Assembly: GCF_900476045.1 (NCBI RefSeq)
Contig: NZ_LS483440.1
Location: 496,001-560,000 of the forward strand
Direction of reading: 5' to 3'
DNA length: 64,000 nucleotides
Source: Gemella morbillorum
Lineage (GTDB): Bacteria > Bacillota > Bacilli > Staphylococcales > Gemellaceae
Position 1 is the stretch's first letter. Each line of letters opens with the position of its first letter. The notes under the pieces were generated by a model. That model searched no databases, was not told where the DNA came from, and saw only the letters and a program-made list of their open reading frames with translations. Positions 44,011-52,869 of this stretch are shown here, one piece after another. The translations under genes and the position numbers were made by a program.

Positions 44011-44487
44011 ATGGAAAAAAATAATTTAAAGAATATAATTCTTGTTGTTATATTTGTGGTTTTAGCTCCATTAATTCTTGTTGGGATAACTAGCTTAAGT
44101 AATGCACTAGGTGGAAAGTCTAAACATGCAACAACGCAAACAACTGAGCAGGCGGCAAAAGTACCAGAAGAAACAAAGGTAACAAATGACAACCTTCCTA
44201 AAGCTAAGGAAGAAAAGAGTTCTAATGAAAAAGATTCAGAACAGAACCAAAATAATGATAATACTAATAGTAGTAATAATCAAAATAATGCTAATACTGC
44301 TACAAGTAAAAATCCGACAGTGGGACAAGATTATATTGTTAAATCTGGAGATTCACTATTTAGTATAGCTTCAGCTGCTTATGGAGAAGCAAATGCACAA
44401 AATGGTGTTAATAAAATAAAAGAAGCAAATAATTTAGAAAATAATAGTATAACAGCTGGTAAGAAAATTCAAATACCAAAATTATAA
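44011..44487 (+). CDS. LysM-domain membrane-anchored protein
   Basis: This 158-residue protein has an uncleaved-looking N-terminal membrane helix (residues 9-32), then a low-complexity linker rich in Asn, Ser, Lys and Glu (about 35-105). One C-terminal LysM domain (YIVKSGDSLFSIA ... ITAGKKIQIPKL) binds peptidoglycan GlcNAc. It would hold to the membrane at one end and to the wall at the other. No catalytic domain is present, so it is a structural or recruiting protein. GGAGG precedes the ATG at 44011, 16 bases after the 58-residue gene. Confidence 0.88.
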   Translation: MEKNNLKNIILVVIFVVLAPLILVGITSLSNALGGKSKHATTQTTEQAAKVPEETKVTNDNLPKAKEEKSSNEKDSEQNQNNDNTNSSNNQNNANTATSKNPTVGQDYIVKSGDSLFSIASAAYGEANAQNGVNKIKEANNLENNSITAGKKIQIPKL

Positions 44488-44491
44488 AAGA

Positions 44492-44525
44492 AACAAGTCA
44501 TCTTTCAAATGAATGATGACTTGTT
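44492..44525. terminator. Bidirectional terminator between LysM and aminotransferase genes
   Basis: AACAAGTCATC (44492-44502) pairs perfectly with 44515-44525 across a 12-base loop. T-runs flank it on both strands, between convergent genes. Confidence 0.9.
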
Positions 44526-44530
44526 CTTTT

Positions 44531-45703
44531 TTATAAATCTTTATTAAGTTGTTCAAGTTTTTTTATTAATGTATCAATCTGATTATTAGAAAGACTTAAA
44601 CTTAAACGTATGTAGTTGTTACCACCACTACCAAATACATGTCCCGGCATAGTTACGATACGATATTTTTTTAGAAGTAATTCAAAGAAATCTTGACTAT
44701 TAAAACCTTCTTTAACTTTTAGCCAAATAAAAATTCCACCTTCTGGTTTATAAAAAGAATAACCTAATTTGTCTAATTTTCTAGTAATTTTTTCTATACG
44801 AGTTCTATATGTATTTTTGATATGTCTCGTTAACTCACTATGATTTCGAAGAGCTGTAATTACGGTATCTTGGACAGCGCCATAAATATTCGCATGGAAT
44901 ATAGTATTATATTCACGAAGAGCTTTTATAATTTCTTTATTACCAACCGCAAAGCCTATACGTAGTCCAGAAATTGAGAAATTTTTAGAAAAAGAGAAGA
45001 ATTCAACTCCGACTTCTTTAGCTCCTGCTGTTTGCATAAAACAAGGTGAAACACCGTCTTTATAATAGAAATCTGAGTAAGCATGATCTTGAATAACAAT
45101 GATATTATTTTTTTCAGCCCATTGAACCGTTTCTTCATAAAATTCTTTAGTTGCCACAGCTCCAATAGGATTAGATGGATAATTTAGAAATATTAATTTA
45201 GCTTTTTCAGCCAATTCAGAAGAAATAGAAGAATAATCTACTAGATAACTGTTTTCTTCTTTTAATATTATTTCTTCTATATTAGCTCCAGCAAGAGCAA
45301 TTCCTTGTATATAGTCTGGATAACTAGGCACAGGTAGAAGAGTAGTATCACCCGGATTTAGTATTATAGAAGGTAGACTAGATAAACCAGCTTTAGTACC
45401 AAAGACTAGAGCAATCTCGTCTTTAGGATTAGCATCTATATTATATGTTTTCTTTAACCAATGAGAAATTTCTTCTAATAGCTCATTTTTACCATCAAAT
45501 GCTCCATATCTCATATTTTCAGGTTTTCTTATAGATTTTTCTAAAGTTTCTAATAAAAGTTCAGGGGTATCAGAGTCAGGAACTCCGATACCCGCATTTA
45601 ATAATGGATTACCATTTGAACTTTCGTCAGAGATTAATTTGAAAATCGGGTAAAAAACATTTTCTGGAATATTTTTAATTGTTTTAGATAGTTCAATTTT
45701 CAT
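44531..45703 (-). CDS. Class I/II pyridoxal-phosphate aminotransferase
   Basis: This 390-residue fold-type I aminotransferase has the pyridoxal-binding lysine at Lys240 in SFSKNFSISGLRIG, the FLNYPSNPIGAV segment, the QDHAYSDF loop (Asp and Tyr contacting the cofactor) and the substrate-carboxylate arginine in NYIRLSLSL. It is the last gene of the methionine T-box operon, 20 bases after metQ. A role in methionine or cysteine metabolism, such as transamination of methionine or of its 2-oxo precursor, is therefore likely. The sequence alone would equally allow an aspartate-type or diaminopimelate aminotransferase. Confidence 0.85.
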   Translation of the reverse strand: MKIELSKTIKNIPENVFYPIFKLISDESSNGNPLLNAGIGVPDSDTPELLLETLEKSIRKPENMRYGAFDGKNELLEEISHWLKKTYNIDANPKDEIALVFGTKAGLSSLPSIILNPGDTTLLPVPSYPDYIQGIALAGANIEEIILKEENSYLVDYSSISSELAEKAKLIFLNYPSNPIGAVATKEFYEETVQWAEKNNIIVIQDHAYSDFYYKDGVSPCFMQTAGAKEVGVEFFSFSKNFSISGLRIGFAVGNKEIIKALREYNTIFHANIYGAVQDTVITALRNHSELTRHIKNTYRTRIEKITRKLDKLGYSFYKPEGGIFIWLKVKEGFNSQDFFELLLKKYRIVTMPGHVFGSGGNNYIRLSLSLSNNQIDTLIKKLEQLNKDL

Positions 45704-45723
45704 ATTTAATCACGTCCTAAGTA

Positions 45724-46548
45724 TTATTTTGAAGGTTTATCAAAACCTTTGAATTCTTTATCAATAATTTCATCAAACTCTTTTGAATTAACAATTTCTA
45801 TTAAATCTTTAGCAAATTGTTTATCTTTATTAGCTGTTGTAACTACTACATTGTTACGATTGTTGTCATTCATTTTTTCTAAGATTAATGCTTTAGTTAA
45901 ATCAAATTTAGCAGCAAGAGCAAAGTTACCAGGAACAGCAGCTAATGTAGTACTACTTAATGAACGTGCAAGTTGTCCAGCTTCTAATTCTGTAAATTTA
46001 AGATTTTTTGGATTTTCAATAACATCATTTTTTGTTATTTTTAATACATCTGTATCAGGTTTAATTTTGATTACATTAGCAGCAGCCAATAAAGCATAAG
46101 CACGAGCTGCGTTAGATGGATCATTTGGTAAAGTTACTTCAGCCCCATTTGGTAAATCTTTTAAGTCTTTAACTTTATCAGAATATAATCCCATTGGAGC
46201 AGTAGGTACTTGCACAAGCGCTGTTAAATCCATTTTATTAGTTTCAGCAAATTTTTTCATATAAATTTTGTGTTGGAATAGGTTAGCATCTATTTCACCA
46301 TTGTTTAAAGCTTTGTTAGGTTGGATGTAATCAGAAAACTCAGTAACAGTAACTTTGTAACCTTTTTTCTCAAGTAAAGGTTTAAGACCTTTATTAACCA
46401 TATCAGCATACGGTCCAGATGTAGCACCAATTTTAATTTCTTTTTTCTCACCAGAGTTAGAATTTGAGCTAGAGGCTCCACATGCAGTAAGTGTAATTGC
46501 TAATAATGTAGTAAATGCAATCGTTAATATTTTTTTTAGTTTAGTCAT
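45724..46548 (-). CDS. metQ: Methionine-binding lipoprotein MetQ
   Basis: The substrate-binding lipoprotein of the D/L-methionine ABC transporter, 274 residues. The lipobox is LTAC (lipid on Cys23), followed by a Ser/Asn tether. The mature NlpA-type domain begins KEIKIGATSGPYADMV, and DANLFQHKIYMKKF and LPNDPSNAARAYALL are typical MetQ segments. It lies in the order metN-metI-metQ behind a methionine T-box, which strongly supports methionine as substrate. GGAGA lies about 11 bases before the ATG. Confidence 0.93.
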   Translation of the reverse strand: MTKLKKILTIAFTTLLAITLTACGASSSNSNSGEKKEIKIGATSGPYADMVNKGLKPLLEKKGYKVTVTEFSDYIQPNKALNNGEIDANLFQHKIYMKKFAETNKMDLTALVQVPTAPMGLYSDKVKDLKDLPNGAEVTLPNDPSNAARAYALLAAANVIKIKPDTDVLKITKNDVIENPKNLKFTELEAGQLARSLSSTTLAAVPGNFALAAKFDLTKALILEKMNDNNRNNVVVTTANKDKQFAKDLIEIVNSKEFDEIIDKEFKGFDKPSK

Positions 46549-46568
46549 AGTATAAAATCTCCTTTAGA

Positions 46569-47249
46569 TTAATTTTTTTTAAATTGTTTTGAAATAGAAT
46601 TTCCTATATATTGAGTAATTTGGACTAAGATAATTAATAAAATAACTGTAATCCACATTGTAAAGTTATCAAAGCGGTAGTAACCATATCTAATGGCAAG
46701 GTCTCCTATACCGCCACCACCAACAACACCAGCCATTGCAGAAAACGCAATAAGGTTAATTAGTGTTAATGTAATAGATTGAATAATTCCAAACATTGCT
46801 TCAGGTATCAAAACTTCTTTTACAATAAGAGGAAGGGATGCGCCAGAAGCAACCGCAGATTCAATAACCCCGTAGTCAATTTCATTAAGTGATGTATCAA
46901 CAAGACGAGTAAATAGTGGAATGGCAGCCACAGTAAGTGGAACTATTGCACCAGTAGGCCCGGTTGATTTTCCAATTAATAGTAAAGTAAGTGGTATTAA
47001 GAATACCAGTAAAATGATAAATGGAATAGATCTAATAGTATTAACTATAAAATCAACAGTTTTATAAATAAAAACATTTTTAAACAGTAATCTGTTACTT
47101 GTTAAGAATAAAACAATCCCAAGAAATAACCCAACAATAACAGTAATAACAATAGATACGCCAATCATATAAAGCGAATCACCGAATGCTTTTAAAAGTT
47201 CCGGTTGAAGAGCTTTCCATTGTTCAGCTAGACTAAGATTATTTTCCAT
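46569..47249 (-). CDS. metI: Methionine ABC transporter permease MetI
   Basis: The 226-residue membrane subunit has five helices. The coupling segment lies in EIDYGVIESAVASGASLPLI, where the conserved EAA loop contacts MetN. The N-terminus carries LLKAFGDSLYMIGVSI, as in MetI. Its start overlaps the end of metN by 11 bases, so the two are translationally coupled. Confidence 0.94.
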   Translation of the reverse strand: MENNLSLAEQWKALQPELLKAFGDSLYMIGVSIVITVIVGLFLGIVLFLTSNRLLFKNVFIYKTVDFIVNTIRSIPFIILLVFLIPLTLLLIGKSTGPTGAIVPLTVAAIPLFTRLVDTSLNEIDYGVIESAVASGASLPLIVKEVLIPEAMFGIIQSITLTLINLIAFSAMAGVVGGGGIGDLAIRYGYYRFDNFTMWITVILLIILVQITQYIGNSISKQFKKN

Positions 47250-48258
47250 AGACTCTCACCTCCACATCTTCTACGTTATCAACTAAATAATTGATGAAAT
47301 CCGCACATTTTTCCACTTCACCATCGATAGAAAAAGTTAAGCTACCTAGTTGCTTATTTTGAATATACTCGATACGACCAGCTAGAATATTAGTAGTAAC
47401 ATTATATTTATTAGCTAATGTTTGAATAAGTGGTTCTTTAGCAGCATCTCCTTTGAAGATAACTTTAATAATTGTTTCTTCCTTACCTCTTACAATTAAA
47501 CTTTCTTCAAAATCATCATCACTATGAAGATTAGAAATAAATTCTTTCATTAGTTTTGTTGTAGGATTTGAGAAGATTTCATACGCAGAATTTTGTTCGA
47601 TAATTTGACCATTTTCCATAACAGCTACATTATCACAAATCTGTTTAATAACTTCCATTTCATGGGTAACTAAGATAATAGTCAATCCAAGTTTTTTATT
47701 TATTTCTTTTAATAACGTTAAAATTTGTTTTGTAGTGATAGGGTCTAATGCACTTGTTGCTTCATCGCAAAGTAGAACTTTAGGATTATTAGCCAATGCT
47801 TTAGCAATACCTACACGTTGTTTTTGTCCACCAGATAGTTGATTAGGATAGACATTTTTTTTGTCGGTAAGGCCTACAAGTTCTAACAGTTCATCAATTC
47901 GCTTAGGTATTTCCTTTGAATCAACATCACCAGCTTTTAGGTTAAAGGCAATATTTTCAGCAACAGTTTTAGAACTAAGTAAATTAAATTGTTGGAAAAT
48001 CATTCCTATTTTTTGACGATAAAGACGTAAATCAGTTCTATTAAGCTTATTGACTATTTGACCGTCAACGATGACTTCACCACAAGATGGTGTTTCAAGT
48101 AAGTTGATACATCTTAATAAGGTACTTTTACCAGCACCAGAATATCCAACGATACCAAAGATTTCACCTTGGTTAATATGAAGAGTTGTGGGTTTTAAGG
48201 CAACTATTTCTCGTCCTTTTTGGTGAAAAGTTTTTCCCACACCATTTAGATTAATCAT
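47239..48258 (-). CDS. metN: Methionine ABC transporter ATPase MetN
   Basis: This 339-residue ATPase energises methionine import. It shows Walker A GYSGAGKST, Q-loop FQQFNLLSSKTVAENIAF, signature LSGGQKQR, Walker B LLCDEATSALDP and the switch in VTHEM. The last 75 residues form the NIL (ACT-like) domain found in MetN, which binds methionine and inhibits transport when internal methionine is high. AAAGGAG lies 7 bases before the ATG at 48258. A T-box leader with a methionine specifier precedes it. Confidence 0.96.
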   Translation of the reverse strand: MINLNGVGKTFHQKGREIVALKPTTLHINQGEIFGIVGYSGAGKSTLLRCINLLETPSCGEVIVDGQIVNKLNRTDLRLYRQKIGMIFQQFNLLSSKTVAENIAFNLKAGDVDSKEIPKRIDELLELVGLTDKKNVYPNQLSGGQKQRVGIAKALANNPKVLLCDEATSALDPITTKQILTLLKEINKKLGLTIILVTHEMEVIKQICDNVAVMENGQIIEQNSAYEIFSNPTTKLMKEFISNLHSDDDFEESLIVRGKEETIIKVIFKGDAAKEPLIQTLANKYNVTTNILAGRIEYIQNKQLGSLTFSIDGEVEKCADFINYLVDNVEDVEVRVYGK

Positions 48259-48269
48259 AATATGCTCCT

Positions 48270-48530
48270 TTCTTTATATGAAAAAAAGACGTACTCTAGC
48301 TTGCGCTAAAGGACGTCTAACCGTGTTACCACCTTTATTTATATAATAATTGCTTATTATACCTCAGTAAGTTACTAACATAACTTTTGCTATAACGGGC
48401 AGACCCGTAGTAAAAATACTAAATGCTCCAAGTCCATTCGTTTTATAACCAACTGTTCTTTTTCACCAGCCAAGAACTCTCTAAAAGTTTTCTATAAAAT
48501 TCTACTTTTCATCGCATCAATTAATGAATG
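48270..48530 (-). promoter_or_regulatory. Methionine T-box leader of the metNIQ operon
   Basis: On the minus strand the T-box sequence AAAGGTGGTAACACGG is followed by a terminator stem (AGACGTCCTTTAGC with GCTAGAGTACGTCT) and a T-run. Upstream are AGAGAG and GGCTGGTGAAAAAGAAC, typical stem I elements. The specifier loop shows GA-ATG-GA, with the Met codon ATG at 48437-48435. Uncharged tRNA-Met should therefore raise transcription of the transporter and aminotransferase genes. Confidence 0.93.
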
Positions 48531-48535
48531 ACTAT

Positions 48536-48564
48536 ATTCTAGCATAAATTTTCTGACAATGCAA
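48536..48564 (-). promoter_or_regulatory. Promoter of the metNIQ operon
   Basis: On the minus strand TTGCAT (48564-48559) and TAGAAT (48541-48536) have a 17-base spacer and a TGC extension before the -10. Confidence 0.7.
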
Positions 48565-48790
48565 TACAAAAATTAAATTTTTTTAGATTTTTTTTAAAAA
48601 ATAGAGATATTTAGCATCGACAAGACCTTTGCAGAGGTATTCAAAAAATTTCTGAGATACAATAATTTTTTGTAATTAAAGACAGTCTATTAATTTAATG
48701 AAGAAAATCTATTAAATAGATAAAAATAAAATTTATTGTACAACTATAAAGTAAATATGATATAATTAAGTGTATTGCTTAGGAGGTATT

Positions 48791-49555
48791 ATGTTTAACT
48801 TTTTTAAGAAAAATAGACTTGAAGAAAAAATTGAAGAAAAGAAATTAGAAAAAATACCGACGCATGTTGCGATAATAATGGATGGTAATGGACGTTGGGC
48901 TAAAAAAAGAAATATGCCAAGAGTTAAAGGGCATTACGAAGGGATGCAAACAGTAAAAAAAATTACTAAATATGCATCAAAATTAGGAATACAATATTTA
49001 ACACTATACGCTTTTTCAACAGAAAATTGGGCACGACCTAAGGAAGAAGTAAGCTATTTGATGGATTTACCTGAGAAAATGTTTACGAGTTTTATGCCAG
49101 AACTTATGGAAAATAATGTTAAAGTAGAAGTTATAGGGGTAGTGAAGAAACTACCAGAAAATACAAGAAAAGCTGTAGAGGATGCTATCGAACAAACTAA
49201 AAATAATACAGGTCTTAAATTGATTTTTGCACTTAATTATGGTTCAAAAGATGAGATAGTAACTGCAGTTAAAAGAATCGCGCAGGGAGCCACTAATAAT
49301 GAGTATAAAGTAGAAGAAATAGATGAACAATTGATTAGTGATAATCTGTTTACAAAAGATACTCCAGATCCAGATCTTTTAATAAGAACATCAGGAGAGC
49401 AAAGAATTTCTAACTTTTTACTTTGGCAAATTGCTTATAGTGAATTTATATTTACAAAAGTGGCATGGCCGGATTTTGTAGAGGAGGAGTTTTACAAAGC
49501 TCTTTTAGAATATCAGAGTAGAGATAGAAGGTTTGGAGGTTTAAATGAAAACTAG
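48791..49555 (+). CDS. uppS: Undecaprenyl diphosphate synthase
   Basis: A cis-prenyltransferase that builds the C55 lipid carrier for wall synthesis. At 254 residues it has the catalytic Asp31 in IIMDGNGRWAKKRNMPRVKG, then YLTLYAFSTENWARP and, near the end, PDLLIRTSGEQRISNFLLWQ. I chose ATG 48791, 6 bases after AGGAGG, over an upstream in-frame ATG at 48770. It overlaps cdsA by 11 bases. The order uppS-cdsA-rseP is conserved in Bacilli. The dxr gene, often between cdsA and rseP, is absent. Confidence 0.96.
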   Translation: MFNFFKKNRLEEKIEEKKLEKIPTHVAIIMDGNGRWAKKRNMPRVKGHYEGMQTVKKITKYASKLGIQYLTLYAFSTENWARPKEEVSYLMDLPEKMFTSFMPELMENNVKVEVIGVVKKLPENTRKAVEDAIEQTKNNTGLKLIFALNYGSKDEIVTAVKRIAQGATNNEYKVEEIDEQLISDNLFTKDTPDPDLLIRTSGEQRISNFLLWQIAYSEFIFTKVAWPDFVEEEFYKALLEYQSRDRRFGGLNEN

Positions 49556-50318
49556 AGTAATAACAGCGATAGCTGCACTAATAGTATTTTTACCTTTGCT
49601 TTATGTAGGTGGAGATTATTTTAAATACACAACATTTGCGCTTGGTGTAATGGCGATGTATGAGATAGTCAGAATGACTTTTAAGGAAACTAACATAGTT
49701 GTCTTAGGTCTATCATCGTTAGCAGGAGCATTATTATACTTACGTGAAGAAATTTTAGGTTTATCACAGTATGGTATAGTATATTTATTAGTAATCGGTA
49801 TGTTAGGAGTAGTTGTAGTTACTGGACATAGAATAAAACTTGTAGAAATAGGTTCTATTATTTTCGTAACAGTATATATATTTGTTGGATTTTATTCATT
49901 ATATATGCTGAGAGATTTAAGTTTAGCACATATAGGATATTTACTACTTACTATCTGGTTTACTGATAGTTTTGCATATATTGGTGGCATGAGATTTGGG
50001 AAAAATAAATTATCTCCAAAAATTAGTCCGAACAAATCAATTGAAGGATCAGTAATAGGTAGTTTATCATCAATAGTAATAGCCTTAGTTTTTTACTTTA
50101 CAACGAGTATTTTTACTAATTTAGCAGTAGCTATTGGAATCACGTTAGTAGTAAGTGTCATTGGTCAATTTGGAGATTTGATTGAATCTGCATATAAACG
50201 TGAATATGGAGTAAAAGATAGTAGTAATCTACTTCCAGGACATGGAGGGATTTTTGACAGATTTGATTCTGTAATATTATCAGCACCATGTTTAATTTTA
50301 TTATTAAACCTATTGTAA
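49545..50318 (+). CDS. cdsA: Phosphatidate cytidylyltransferase
   Basis: Makes CDP-diacylglycerol from phosphatidate and CTP, the branch point of phospholipid synthesis. The 257-residue membrane protein has about eight helices and the full CdsA signature near the C-terminus (SAYKREYGVKDSSNLLPGHG, then GIFDRFD). It overlaps uppS by 11 bases and precedes rseP by 17 bases. Confidence 0.95.
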   Translation: MKTRVITAIAALIVFLPLLYVGGDYFKYTTFALGVMAMYEIVRMTFKETNIVVLGLSSLAGALLYLREEILGLSQYGIVYLLVIGMLGVVVVTGHRIKLVEIGSIIFVTVYIFVGFYSLYMLRDLSLAHIGYLLLTIWFTDSFAYIGGMRFGKNKLSPKISPNKSIEGSVIGSLSSIVIALVFYFTTSIFTNLAVAIGITLVVSVIGQFGDLIESAYKREYGVKDSSNLLPGHGGIFDRFDSVILSAPCLILLLNLL

Positions 50319-50335
50319 TTAGAGAGGAGTATTAG

Positions 50336-51640
50336 ATGCAGGGAATAATAGCATTTATATTAATATTTTTTGTAGTAGTAACTATTCATGAATTTGGTCA
50401 TTTTATAGTTGCGAAAAAATCAGGAATTCTTGCTCAAGAATTTGCTATTGGTATGGGACCAAAGATTTTCCATAAAAAAATAGGTGAAACAAACTTTACG
50501 ATTCGTTTATTACCTGTTGGTGGATATGTAAAAATGCCCGATAATGTCTTTGATTTTAATAATGATGTATCGGTATATGATTTGAAAAAAGGGATGAAAG
50601 TTAACCTTAAGTTAGATGAAAATGATAAGGTAGAAAAAATAGTTTTAGACAAAACTAACAATATGGATCTTTTACCAGTAGAACTAAATGAATTTGACTT
50701 AACGTATGATATGTTTATAGAAGGTTTTGTTGGAGATGAATTAGAACGTTATGAAGTAAGAAAAGATGCTTGTGTTGTTTTTGGAGGAATGGAAGAACAA
50801 GTAGCACCAGTAGAAAGAATGTTTTCATCACATTCATGGGGGAAAAAGTTCTGGACATTATTTGCAGGTCCTTTAATGAACTTTATTTTAGCTGCAGTTA
50901 TCTTTGTTGGATTAGCTATTTATACAGGAGTTCCTGTTCAAAATAATGAAGCTAAACTTGGTCTTGTAACAGCAGACTCACCAGCACAAGTTGCAGGTCT
51001 GCAAAAAGGTGATAAGATAACAGAAGTAAATGGTTCTTCAGTAGATACATGGACGGGATTAGTTCAAAAAGTTACTGAGTCAAATGGAGCGGAGCTAACC
51101 CTTAAGGTAGAACGAGATGGGGCAATTAAAGAAGTTAAAGTTACTCCAAAAGAAGAAATAGTAAAATCAAAAGGTAAAGAAACAAAAACATATAAGCTAG
51201 GTATAGGAAAATTTGAAGAAACTAAGAAAGATTTCCTAGGTTCAATTAAGTATGGATTGCAACAAACATTATTTTACGGAACTATGATTTTTACTGCAAT
51301 AATAAATCTGTTTGCATCGCTATTTACAGGTGGATTTAGCTTAGATCAACTTGGTGGCCCAGTTGCAATTTATGAAATGTCTAGTAACGCAGCTAAAAGT
51401 GGATTAGTGACAGTGCTTCGTTGGACAGGTATTTTAAGTGTAAACCTAGGACTTATGAACCTAATTCCTATTCCAGTGCTAGATGGTGGTAGAATTATCT
51501 TCGTAATATATGAAGCAATTTTTAAACGTCCAATTAATAAAAAAGCTCAATATTATTTAACTATTGCGTTTGGATTATTAATGGTAGCACTTATGCTTGC
51601 TGTAACATGGAATGATATTCAAAGATTATTTGGAAAATAA
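50336..51640 (+). CDS. rseP: Site-2 zinc metalloprotease RseP/RasP
   Basis: An intramembrane protease that cuts membrane-spanning substrates such as anti-sigma factors and leftover signal peptides. The 434 residues contain the zinc motif HEFGH (His18, Glu19, His22) in the first helix. A PDZ domain lies at about 200-275 (LGLVTADSPAQVAGLQKGDKI). The third zinc ligand is in IPIPVLDGGRI near residue 383. GAGAGGAG lies before the ATG at 50336. It closes the uppS-cdsA-rseP unit and is followed by a terminator. Confidence 0.94.
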   Translation: MQGIIAFILIFFVVVTIHEFGHFIVAKKSGILAQEFAIGMGPKIFHKKIGETNFTIRLLPVGGYVKMPDNVFDFNNDVSVYDLKKGMKVNLKLDENDKVEKIVLDKTNNMDLLPVELNEFDLTYDMFIEGFVGDELERYEVRKDACVVFGGMEEQVAPVERMFSSHSWGKKFWTLFAGPLMNFILAAVIFVGLAIYTGVPVQNNEAKLGLVTADSPAQVAGLQKGDKITEVNGSSVDTWTGLVQKVTESNGAELTLKVERDGAIKEVKVTPKEEIVKSKGKETKTYKLGIGKFEETKKDFLGSIKYGLQQTLFYGTMIFTAIINLFASLFTGGFSLDQLGGPVAIYEMSSNAAKSGLVTVLRWTGILSVNLGLMNLIPIPVLDGGRIIFVIYEAIFKRPINKKAQYYLTIAFGLLMVALMLAVTWNDIQRLFGK

Positions 51641-51647
51641 CAAAAAA

Positions 51648-51682
51648 CAAGTCGAGAAAATATCCTCGGCTTATTTTTTTAT
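51648..51682 (+). terminator. Terminator after rseP
   Basis: AAGTCGAG pairs with CTCGGCTT (one wobble) across a short A/T loop, followed by ATTTTTTTAT. Confidence 0.75.
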
Positions 51683-51732
51683 ATTACTATTTTTGATATA
51701 ATATAGTAGACAGAAATTTTGGAGGTAGTAGG

Positions 51733-52869
51733 GTGAAATTTATACACACGGCTGATTGGCACATAGGTAGAAAATTACAGCAAGTAGATTTATTAGATGA
51801 TCAGGAGTTTGTGCTTAATAATCTAATCGAAGAAATAAAAGAACAAGATTTGGATTTTATAATAATAGCAGGTGATTTATATGATAGAAGTGTTCCTAGT
51901 AGAGAAGCTACAACATTATTGCAGGAACTGTTGATAAAAATTAATATTGAATGTGATTTACCTATATTTGCAATTAGTGGAAATCATGATAGCCGTGAAC
52001 GTTTAGCTGTTGGACAAGCGTGGTTTAGTAAACATAACTTTTATCTAGCAACACAGTTGGAAGATGTATTTCATAAGTTTCAATATAAAGATGCTGATAT
52101 CTATCTATTACCATATTTCGAACCTTATGAAGCAAAAGTTTATTTTGAAGATGACAAACTGACTACACATCATACTGCGACAAAAAGAGTTATTGATGAG
52201 ATTTATAAGAATATAGATGAAAGCAGAATTAATATTTTGGTAGCACATACTTTTGTGGCTGGAGCTGACCCGACAGATTCAGAGCGAGAAATTTCTATAG
52301 GGACTGTAGAAAATGTTGGGGTGAATGTCTTTGAAAAGTTTGATTATGTAGCGCTAGGACATTTACATAATCCGAATGCTTTAAATGAAGAACGTATTAA
52401 ATATAGTGGTAGCCCGCTTGCTTACTCATTTTCAGAAAGCAACCAACAAAAAGGTGTGCGTCTAATAGAATTAACAAAAGAAAACTTTGATGATAGATTT
52501 ATTCCAATTAAGCAAAAAAGAAAAATGCATAATATTGTTGCGGATTATGATGAAATTTTTTCTAAAGAATATCGAGAAAAATTTGATACAGAGAATGACT
52601 ATTTCAGCATGGAATTAGGTAAGTTAGAGGGTGTTACAGACCCTATGCCACGCATAAAAGAATTTTATCCAAATACATTGTTGCTTAAATCAAAGGCGAA
52701 AAGATTAGATAGTTCGAAGAATTCTGTAAATAAGGAAATGCTTAAAAAAAATCCATTAGAACTTATAGAAAGTTTTTATGAAGAACAGGTATTAGATACT
52801 TTAACAAGTACACAAAGAGAGGTATTAGAACAAATAATAGGAGAGGTGGAGCAAGATGAAACCAATTAG
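51733..52869 (+). CDS. sbcD: Exonuclease subunit SbcD
   Basis: The nuclease subunit of SbcCD (bacterial Mre11), which opens hairpins and clears protein-blocked DNA ends. The 378 residues carry the five phosphoesterase motifs: ADWHIG, GDLYDR, GNHDSRERL, AHTF and ALGHLHNP, whose Asp, His and Asn bind two metal ions. The start is GTG 51733, 7 bases after GGAGG. Its end overlaps sbcC by 14 bases, as expected for a tight complex. Confidence 0.95.
   Translation: MKFIHTADWHIGRKLQQVDLLDDQEFVLNNLIEEIKEQDLDFIIIAGDLYDRSVPSREATTLLQELLIKINIECDLPIFAISGNHDSRERLAVGQAWFSKHNFYLATQLEDVFHKFQYKDADIYLLPYFEPYEAKVYFEDDKLTTHHTATKRVIDEIYKNIDESRINILVAHTFVAGADPTDSEREISIGTVENVGVNVFEKFDYVALGHLHNPNALNEERIKYSGSPLAYSFSESNQQKGVRLIELTKENFDDRFIPIKQKRKMHNIVADYDEIFSKEYREKFDTENDYFSMELGKLEGVTDPMPRIKEFYPNTLLLKSKAKRLDSSKNSVNKEMLKKNPLELIESFYEEQVLDTLTSTQREVLEQIIGEVEQDETN

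Noticed and set aside
48565-48790. Possible regulatory RNA before uppS
   Set aside because: Only AT-rich sequence with a weak ACCT/AGGT stem and a usual -10 element near 48755-48765 is visible.
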